From assembly GCA_046757585.1 (NCBI GenBank), contig JBHHYR010000027.1, forward strand, positions 1 through 29,021: a stretch of 29,021 bases of DNA. The letters run 5' to 3'. Source of the stretch: JBHHYR01 sp046757585. Its GTDB lineage: Bacteria; Desulfobacterota; Binatia; HRBIN30. Below, in pieces: positions 23,962 to 29,021 of this stretch. A model generated the notes under the pieces. The model was not told the DNA's origin. It saw nothing but the letters and a program-made list of their open reading frames with translations, and made no database searches. Every line of letters starts with the position of its first letter. The first letter of the stretch is position 1. Both the position numbers and the translations under genes were made by a program.

Positions 23962-24654
23962 TCAGGCGCGGTCGGCGGCGGTTAGCGCATCGATGCGCTT
24001 AAAGTAGTCGGCGAGGGCCGGGCGGCCTCGCAGCAAGCGCTGGCCAACGGTGGAATCCCCCACGCACTCGGCCTGGACGGCAATCGCGATGTCGGCGAGG
24101 CTGAGGGAGCTGCCGACGACGAAACCCGTCCTGCGCTGGAGGTCTTCAACCGCGCCGAGCAGGCGCTCGATGTCATCGGCCAGCTGCCGCGACGACTTGC
24201 GGCCCGTTCCCTGCGCCGTAGTCGTCGTCTGCAGCGCCTCACGTACCATGGTGGCCATCACGTCCCGCGTCTCCTGCGGGACCCCCGGCAGCAGCTTCCC
24301 GACGTTGGCGTCGAAATCGTCTCCGGCGAACCGGGTGCTCATCTCGTAGAAGTACAGCGATTCGTCGGCCCAGTCCTCGAGGACGAGGACCTGGGCACGT
24401 TGCACGGGGTCAGTGGGAATCAGGGGCGGCGTTGGGTAGTGCCGTTCCAGCTCGAGTGCGATGTCGGTGGAATCCGGAATCCAGGTCCCGTTGATCTCCA
24501 AGATCGGCAGCTTGCCGGCCGGGTTTTTGTCCTTGATCGAGGCGACCTCAGCGAGGGGCCATTCGTGGATGGCAAACTCCAGCCCTTTGTAGTGCAGCAC
24601 ACGCCGGATCTTGTCGCAGAATGGCGAAGCGGCAAATTGGTGCAGTGTGAGCAT
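23962..24654 (-). CDS. Glutathione S-transferase-like protein
   Basis: The 230-aa product has a thioredoxin-like N-terminal domain (LHQFAASPFCDKIRRVLHYKGL; KLPILEINGTWIPDSTDIALELE). The cis-Pro before ILE and the DS pair match the glutathione gamma-glutamyl site. A helical C-terminal domain (about 85-225) contains VVGSSLSLADIAIAVQAE, the GST N-capping/hydrophobic-staple region. SPFC resembles the Ser/Cys active-site segment of omega- or beta-like classes. ATG 24654 has GGGAG at 5 nt. Family members conjugate glutathione or reduce or isomerise electrophiles; here it may deal with a reactive enoyl or halogenated intermediate, which is inference from its neighbours. Confidence 0.85.
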   Translation of the reverse strand: MLTLHQFAASPFCDKIRRVLHYKGLEFAIHEWPLAEVASIKDKNPAGKLPILEINGTWIPDSTDIALELERHYPTPPLIPTDPVQRAQVLVLEDWADESLYFYEMSTRFAGDDFDANVGKLLPGVPQETRDVMATMVREALQTTTTAQGTGRKSSRQLADDIERLLGAVEDLQRRTGFVVGSSLSLADIAIAVQAECVGDSTVGQRLLRGRPALADYFKRIDALTAADRA

Positions 24655-24677
24655 CGCGTTCTCCCGACCGTCTCGAC

Positions 24678-24691
24678 CACCCCCGGGGGTG
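24678..24691. repeat. 14-bp perfect palindrome between phosphotransferase and GST genes
   Basis: CACCCCCGGGGGTG is a perfect palindrome in the 49-bp gap between the two minus-strand genes. It may form a small intercistronic hairpin. Confidence 0.35.
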
Positions 24692-24703
24692 CGGCCGTCT
24701 GCT

Positions 24704-25801
24704 TCACAGCGTCAGCTGTTCACTGCGCTGCTTGGCCTTCCAGAAGAGCATCTCGGCGCCCTGTTCAAAGAACTGGAATCGCTGGTCGGTGGTCTGCCCG
24801 ACGTGGTAGCGGTAGTAGATCTGCTGCAGGACCACCGCGATTTTGAAGATGCCGAAGACGTAGTAATAGGGCACGTTGCTGACGTCGATGCCCCGTCGCT
24901 TGCCGTACCGTTCGACGGCGGCGCGCCGCGTGAGGAAACCCGGCACGGTGGACGGCATGCCCACCTCGCCCTGGCCGGGGGACCCTTCGCTCGCCTCGAT
25001 CCAGGCGGACAGCAGCGTGCCAAGATCGGCAAACGGATCCCCAAGCGTGCACATATCCCAGTCGAACACGGCCTCGCAGCGTCCCGCGTCGCGGGCGTCG
25101 AGCATCATGTTGTCGAGCCGCCAATCGTTGTGCAGCAGGGTGGGCGCCGGCGAGGGGGGCAGGTGATCGCGGAGCCACTGCGCCAGCTCCGCGACGGTCG
25201 GCACCTCTTTGGTCTTGGCGCGCTCGTAGCGTGCGGTCCAGCCATCGATCTGACGGCGCATGAACCCGGCGGGCTTACCGAGATCACCAAGGCCGACGGC
25301 GCGCGGGTCGACGTCGTGGAGATCGGCGAGGGTGTCGACCAGCACTTCACTGATCCGGCGGTTGATGGTGGGGTCCCGTCCCCCTCCGAATTCGGGCGGC
25401 ACGGTGCGGCGCACGACGATTCCCCGGCGGCGTTCCATGACGAAGAACGGCGCGCCGATGATCGCCGGATCGGCGCAGTACAGGTACGCGCGCGGGGCGG
25501 GCCGGTAGCCGGCATACAGCACCGAGAGCACGCGGTACTCGCGTGCCATGTCGTGCGACGTCGGCGCCACCGGGCCGAGCGGCGGGCGCCGCAGGACGTA
25601 CTCGGCGTCGCCGTAGCGTAACAGGTACGTGAGATTCGCGTGACCGCCGGCGAACTGGACTATCTCTAGTGGCCGGTCGCTGCCACGGGGTAGTTTGCCT
25701 GTCAGGTAGGCGGCGAGCTTGGCTTGGTCGAAGTCCTCGCCGTCACGAATCGGGATGGTTTCGGGTGGTTCAGCCGTTGGTGTCGGTTGCGGTTCAGCCA
25801 T
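24704..25801 (-). CDS. APH-type phosphotransferase, ACAD10/11 kinase-half-like
   Basis: The 365-aa product is an aminoglycoside-phosphotransferase/choline-kinase fold protein. A glycine-rich loop FAGGHANLTYLLR (50-62) precedes YVLRRPP, with Arg in place of the usual Lys, and Glu88 in REYRVL. The catalytic loop is LLHNDWRLDN with Asp226 and Asn231, and the metal-binding Asp247 is in FDWDMCTLGDPFADL. These segments closely resemble, from memory, the kinase domain of ACAD10/11 and of LvaA, which phosphorylate the 4-hydroxyl of 4-hydroxyacyl-CoA. The dehydrogenase half is the adjacent gene, 33 bp upstream. ATG 25801 is preferred over a TTG four codons earlier. Antibiotic phosphorylation is unlikely given the context. 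Confidence 0.88.
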   Translation of the reverse strand: MAEPQPTPTAEPPETIPIRDGEDFDQAKLAAYLTGKLPRGSDRPLEIVQFAGGHANLTYLLRYGDAEYVLRRPPLGPVAPTSHDMAREYRVLSVLYAGYRPAPRAYLYCADPAIIGAPFFVMERRRGIVVRRTVPPEFGGGRDPTINRRISEVLVDTLADLHDVDPRAVGLGDLGKPAGFMRRQIDGWTARYERAKTKEVPTVAELAQWLRDHLPPSPAPTLLHNDWRLDNMMLDARDAGRCEAVFDWDMCTLGDPFADLGTLLSAWIEASEGSPGQGEVGMPSTVPGFLTRRAAVERYGKRRGIDVSNVPYYYVFGIFKIAVVLQQIYYRYHVGQTTDQRFQFFEQGAEMLFWKAKQRSEQLTL

Positions 25802-25834
25802 GGTTGCTCGCAAGTTCGAACGCGCGGTCTTCCG

Positions 25835-27037
25835 CTAGCGCTTGCCCTCATACTGCGCCAGGATGCGGCGCGCAACGACCATCTTGTGGACTTCGTCCGG
25901 GCCGTCGTAGATGCGCGCGAGGCGGGCCTGACGGTAGAACATCGAGAGGGGATGGTCTTCGGTCACGCCGGCGGCGCCGAACACTTGGATTGCCTTGTCG
26001 ACGACGCTGTGTAGGACTCGGGCACCGAAGAACTTGATCAGCGATATTTCTTCGCGGGCGTCACGGGCACCGGCCGTGTCGATCTTCCACGCGGCGTGCA
26101 GGGTCATGAGCCGCGCGGCGTGGATGTCAGCGCGCGCCTCGGCGATCCAGTCCTGGATGTTGGCCTTGCGCGCCAGTGGGCTGCCGAACATCTCGCGCTG
26201 CGTGGCGTAACGGCACATCAGCTCGAAGGCCCGCTGCGCTACGCCCAGCCACCGCATGCAGTGATGGATGCGGCCGGGGCCGAGGCGCTCCTGCGCGATC
26301 ACGAAGCCCATGCCCTCCCCGCCGAGCCGGTTGGTTACGGGGACACGGCAGTCCTCGTACCAGATCTCGGCGTGGTGATTGTCGTAGTCGCCCATCACTG
26401 GGATGCCGCGCGCGATCTTGAAGCCCGGTGTGTTGGCCGGCACGATGATCTGGCTGAAGCGCAGGTAGGGATTCTGCTGCTCGGGGTTGGTCAAAGCCAT
26501 CACGATGGCGAACGAGGCCCCGTGCGCCCCGCTGGTAAACCACTTGTGGCCATTGATGACGTAGTCGTCCCCGTCGCGTGTCGCGGTGGTTCGGAGCAAA
26601 CGTGGATCCGAACCGGCGACTTCCGGCTCGGTCATCGAGAAGCAGCTGCGAATCTCGCCGTCGACCAGCGGCTGGAGCCAACGCTGTTTCTGCTCGTCCG
26701 TTCCGAAACGCCAGAGGATCTCGGCGTTGCCCGAATCGGGGGCCTGTGAACCCATACACACTGGGGCCACGGGGCAGCGCCCCAGGATTTCGTTCACAAA
26801 CACGTAGTGCATGAACGGTAGTCCCGCACCACCTGCTTCCTTCGGAAGATGGAACGCCCAGTACCTGGCCTCTTTCGCCTTCGCCTGCACCGCTTTGATC
26901 GCGGGCGGATACGCGGGCCCGGCCACCTCCATCGTCCAGCGCTCGTGCGTGCGCTCGAGCGGGTACACGTAGCGATCCATGAAGCCGTGAATGTGTGCAC
27001 ACAGCTCATCGACCTCGGGGGGCACGGCGAAATCCAT
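25835..27037 (-). CDS. Acyl-CoA dehydrogenase, ACAD10/11 type (Asp at base position)
   Basis: The 400-aa product starts at ATG 27037 after a strong AGGAGGAG. It carries SQAPDSGNAEIL, CFSMTEPEVAGSDP, VINGHKWFTSGAHG and the C-terminal ARIYDGPDEVHKMVVARRIL. The APD(S/T)GN motif and DGPDEVH are marks of the ACAD10/ACAD11 subfamily, in which Asp (here Asp378) stands where medium-chain enzymes have Glu. Human ACAD11 and Pseudomonas LvaC use such a domain to remove the phosphate from a 4-phosphoacyl-CoA and yield an enoyl-CoA. The matching kinase is encoded immediately downstream (33-bp gap). It is divergent from the thiolase gene, sharing a 224-bp regulatory region. Confidence 0.92.
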   Translation of the reverse strand: MDFAVPPEVDELCAHIHGFMDRYVYPLERTHERWTMEVAGPAYPPAIKAVQAKAKEARYWAFHLPKEAGGAGLPFMHYVFVNEILGRCPVAPVCMGSQAPDSGNAEILWRFGTDEQKQRWLQPLVDGEIRSCFSMTEPEVAGSDPRLLRTTATRDGDDYVINGHKWFTSGAHGASFAIVMALTNPEQQNPYLRFSQIIVPANTPGFKIARGIPVMGDYDNHHAEIWYEDCRVPVTNRLGGEGMGFVIAQERLGPGRIHHCMRWLGVAQRAFELMCRYATQREMFGSPLARKANIQDWIAEARADIHAARLMTLHAAWKIDTAGARDAREEISLIKFFGARVLHSVVDKAIQVFGAAGVTEDHPLSMFYRQARLARIYDGPDEVHKMVVARRILAQYEGKR

Positions 27038-27261
27038 CGGCTCTCCTCCTTGCGGGTATCCTTCGGTGACCATAGGCCCCAATCGACGTGCGCCGCAAGG
27101 CTCGCGCGGGGTGAGCCGAAGGGTGCACCCGCGCAGTCGGGTGGCTGGGCGCCGGCCCCTGGTCGGACGCGGTCGCGTCTGGCGGCGCGGAGCCTGACGC
27201 CGGCTTGCAACGCACGCCCCTGGGCGATACACGGAACACATTTCGGCACAGGAGGCGTACG
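27038..27261. promoter_or_regulatory. Divergent promoter region, ACAD10/11-type gene versus thiolase
   Basis: This 224-bp gap must drive both divergent genes. Leftward, TTGCGG (27093-27098) and TATGGT (27069-27074) are 18 bp apart on the minus strand. Rightward, TTGCAA (27205-27210) and TACACG (27228-27233) are 17 bp apart, about 28 bases before the thiolase ATG. Both are weak matches. An imperfect GC-rich hairpin lies near 27107-27137. The tetR-type palindrome is not present here. Confidence 0.35.
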
Positions 27262-28419
27262 ATGGGGAAAGGAAATCGAGCATTTGTAATCGGCGTCGGC
27301 ATGACGAAGTTCGAACGGTGCGACCGGGATGCGCGGGAGCTGGGCCAGGAAGCGGCCACGATGGCCCTGCAAGACGCGGGTATCGAGTATGCCAAGATCG
27401 AGCAGGGGTTCTGTGGCTATGTCAGCGGCATGAGCACACTGGGGCAGCAGACCTTGTACGGGATCGGCATGACCGGGATCCCCGTGTACAACGTCAACAA
27501 CAACTGCTCCACCGGGTCCACAGCACTCTACATGGCTTACAACGCTATCCGGTTCGGCCAGAACGACGCGGTCCTGGCGCTCGGCTTCGAGAAGATGCAA
27601 AAGGGCCCGCTCGAAAACCAGCTCCCTGGTTTGGAGAAGCTCAAGGCGGAGAGCGAGAAGGAAAAGAAGCCCCCTATCGCTGCCCGCATGTTCGGCGATG
27701 CCGGCCGCGACCATATGGAGAAGTACGGTACCAAGAAGGAAACCTTTGCCAAGATCGCCGTGAAGAATCACCGGCACTCGGTCCACAACCCGCGGGCGCA
27801 GTACCGAGACGCCTGTTCGCTCGAGGAGGTGCTCGCCGCACGCATGGTCTACGATCCGTTGACGCTGTTGCAATGCTGCCCGACCAGCGACGGCGCGGCG
27901 GCTGCGGTCGTCGTCTCCGAAGCATATCTGCGTGCCCATCCGCATCCGGGAGCGATTGAGATTCTTGGCATGGCGATGGCCACCGATCGGGCGGAGGACT
28001 TCGCGCGCGGCCCCATCGGCATGATCGGTGTCGGCATGACCGAGCGGGCGTCGCGGGCCGTCTACGACCAGAGCGGCCTGGGCCCGAAAGATGTCCAGGT
28101 CATCGAGCTGCACGATTGCTTCAGCAGCAACGAGCTGATCACCTACGAGGGGCTCGGCCTCTGCAGCGACGGCGAGGGCGAGAAGCTGGTCGAAGATGAG
28201 GCCTGTACCTACGGCGGGCGCTGGGTGGTCAACCCGTCGGGCGGGCTGCTTTCAAAGGGTCACCCCCTGGGAGCCACCGGCCTCGCCCAGTGCGCCGAGC
28301 TGACCTGGCAGCTGCGGGGCCAGGCTGAGCAGCGCCAAGTCGAAGACGTCAAGGTCGCGCTGCAGCACAACCTGGGCCTCGGCGGCGCATGCGTGGTCAC
28401 GATGTACGCGCGGGCATAA
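27262..28419 (+). CDS. Thiolase, SCP2/lipid-transfer-type acetyl-CoA acyltransferase
   Basis: The 385-aa product matches the SCP-x thiolase subfamily. The acyl-accepting cysteine is Cys82 in NVNNNCSTGSTALYMA. The HDCF motif (VIELHDCFSSNE) and the catalytic His segment GGLLSKGHPLGATG are present, and the last strand is HNLGLGGACVVTMY. These enzymes cleave 3-ketoacyl-CoA with CoA, often on branched or sterol side-chain substrates. ATG 27262 follows AGGAGG with 6-nt spacing; an earlier in-frame ATG at 27205 lacks one. It lies divergent to the ACAD10/11-type gene, so it could complete chain shortening for products of the minus-strand genes. Confidence 0.92.
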   Translation: MGKGNRAFVIGVGMTKFERCDRDARELGQEAATMALQDAGIEYAKIEQGFCGYVSGMSTLGQQTLYGIGMTGIPVYNVNNNCSTGSTALYMAYNAIRFGQNDAVLALGFEKMQKGPLENQLPGLEKLKAESEKEKKPPIAARMFGDAGRDHMEKYGTKKETFAKIAVKNHRHSVHNPRAQYRDACSLEEVLAARMVYDPLTLLQCCPTSDGAAAAVVVSEAYLRAHPHPGAIEILGMAMATDRAEDFARGPIGMIGVGMTERASRAVYDQSGLGPKDVQVIELHDCFSSNELITYEGLGLCSDGEGEKLVEDEACTYGGRWVVNPSGGLLSKGHPLGATGLAQCAELTWQLRGQAEQRQVEDVKVALQHNLGLGGACVVTMYARA

Positions 28420-28470
28420 GGCCGGGCGTCTGTCGGAGCAAACCGGTTCGCGCCCTTTCCTGACCGGCGC

Positions 28471-29021
28471 CTACCTGGCCCCGCCCCGCTGGCGAAGGTT
28501 GCGCAGGACGTAGTGCAGTATGCCGCCGTGGCGGTAGTACTCGACCTCATCGGCGGTGTCGATCCGGCAGAGCAGAGGAACGGTCTGCGCCGAGCCGTCA
28601 GCACGCACGATTCGGGCAGTGAGGTCCATGAAGGGCCGGATGCCTGCCTTGATGCCGGTGATGTCGAAGACTTCGCTCCCATCGAGCCGCAAGCTCTTGC
28701 GGGTCACTCCGTCCTGGAACTGCAGGGGCAGCACTCCCATGCCCACCAGGTTGGCGCGGTGGATGCGCTCGAAACTTTCGGCAATGACGGCCGTGACCCC
28801 CAGCAGCCGCGTCCCCTTCGCTGCCCAGTCGCGTGAGGAGCCGGTGCCGTATTCCTTGCCAGCAACCACGACAAGCGGCACGCCCTCACGCTGGTACCGC
28901 ATTGCGGCGTCGTAGATGGTCATCTCCGTTCCCTCCGGCATGTGCCGCGTGACGCCCCCCACGGTGCCGGGGGCCATCTCATTGCGGAGGCGGATGTTGG
29001 CGAAGGTGCCCCGCATCATCA
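28471..29021 (-). CDS. acnA: Aconitate hydratase A, C-terminal fragment (runs off window)
   Basis: The last 183 or so residues of AcnA/IRP-type aconitase are encoded; the N-terminal part lies beyond position 29021. The fragment covers the swivel domain: MMRGTFANIRLRNEMAPGT, GKEYGTGSSRDWAAKG (the active-site Arg/Ser loop), GVTAVIAESFERIHRANLVGMGVLPLQF and the family-typical end IDTADEVEYYRHGGILHYVLRNL. The full enzyme converts citrate to isocitrate with a 4Fe-4S cluster. It is convergent with the thiolase gene, 51 bp away. The final codon at the window edge is incomplete. Confidence 0.95.
   Translation of the reverse strand, partial: MMRGTFANIRLRNEMAPGTVGGVTRHMPEGTEMTIYDAAMRYQREGVPLVVVAGKEYGTGSSRDWAAKGTRLLGVTAVIAESFERIHRANLVGMGVLPLQFQDGVTRKSLRLDGSEVFDITGIKAGIRPFMDLTARIVRADGSAQTVPLLCRIDTADEVEYYRHGGILHYVLRNLRQRGGAR

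Noticed and set aside
24704..25801. Aminoglycoside resistance gene
   Set aside because: The APH fold is present, but motifs and the adjacent ACAD10/11-type dehydrogenase point to hydroxyacyl-CoA phosphorylation.
26794..28113. 439-aa minus-strand open frame across the thiolase gene
   Set aside because: Mostly antisense to the thiolase, and its end is a frame shadow of the ACAD10/11-type gene. Both real genes carry full motifs.
1..29021. CRISPR arrays, tRNA or rRNA genes, insertion sequences
   Set aside because: No direct-repeat series, cloverleaf-like sequence, rRNA signature or transposase was seen on either strand.

Overview
The window is GC-rich bacterial chromosome around a replication origin. 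The gene families and their order (hemL-atpZ-atpI-atpB-atpE, pgpA-cinA-thpR-recA, dnaA-dnaN-gyrB-gyrA) fit a deltaproteobacterium-like lineage. The dense acyl-CoA dehydrogenase block suggests something like Candidatus Binatota, but that placement is inference; no rRNA or other decisive marker is present.

Left arm (1-5964, all minus strand). Read away from the origin, it holds hemL, then the membrane part of a split ATP synthase operon (atpZ, atpI, atpB, atpE), then pgpA, cinA, thpR and the 5' end of recA, which runs off the window. Genes are tightly packed, with overlaps at atpZ/atpI, atpI/atpB and thpR/recA. A 13-bp perfect hairpin separates atpE from pgpA.

Origin core (5965-9145). dnaA is flanked by two candidate origin segments. 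The hemL/dnaA gap has a TTATTCACA DnaA box. The dnaA/dnaN gap has an ATATCCACA box followed by ATA-CTA-TTA-CTA, a DnaA-trio-like run, in a very AT-rich patch. G versus C usage in sampled lines flips at that second gap. recF is absent from its usual place between dnaN and gyrB.

Right arm, housekeeping (7810-15372). dnaN, gyrB and gyrA lie on the plus strand. GyrA has Val84 where E. coli has Ser83, the main quinolone-resistance position. A convergent gene encodes a membrane-anchored lytic transglycosylase with a polybasic N-terminus.

Catabolic block (15491-28419). Eleven minus-strand genes and one divergent thiolase gene form what looks like an acyl-CoA catabolism island. A TetR regulator, with a perfect 20-bp palindromic operator over its own start codon, leads an apparent operon of two acyl-CoA dehydrogenases, a short-chain dehydrogenase, a 71-aa unknown protein and a third acyl-CoA dehydrogenase. 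Upstream of TetR on the same strand is a second run: an ACAD10/11-type dehydrogenase, an APH-type phosphotransferase, a glutathione transferase-like protein, an amidase and an alpha/beta hydrolase. The phosphotransferase/dehydrogenase pair matches the two halves of human ACAD11 and the LvaA/LvaC pair of levulinate catabolism, which suggests 4-hydroxyacyl-CoA breakdown through a phosphorylated intermediate.

The window ends in the C-terminal swivel domain of aconitase (minus strand, partial). I saw no tRNA, rRNA, CRISPR array or insertion sequence.
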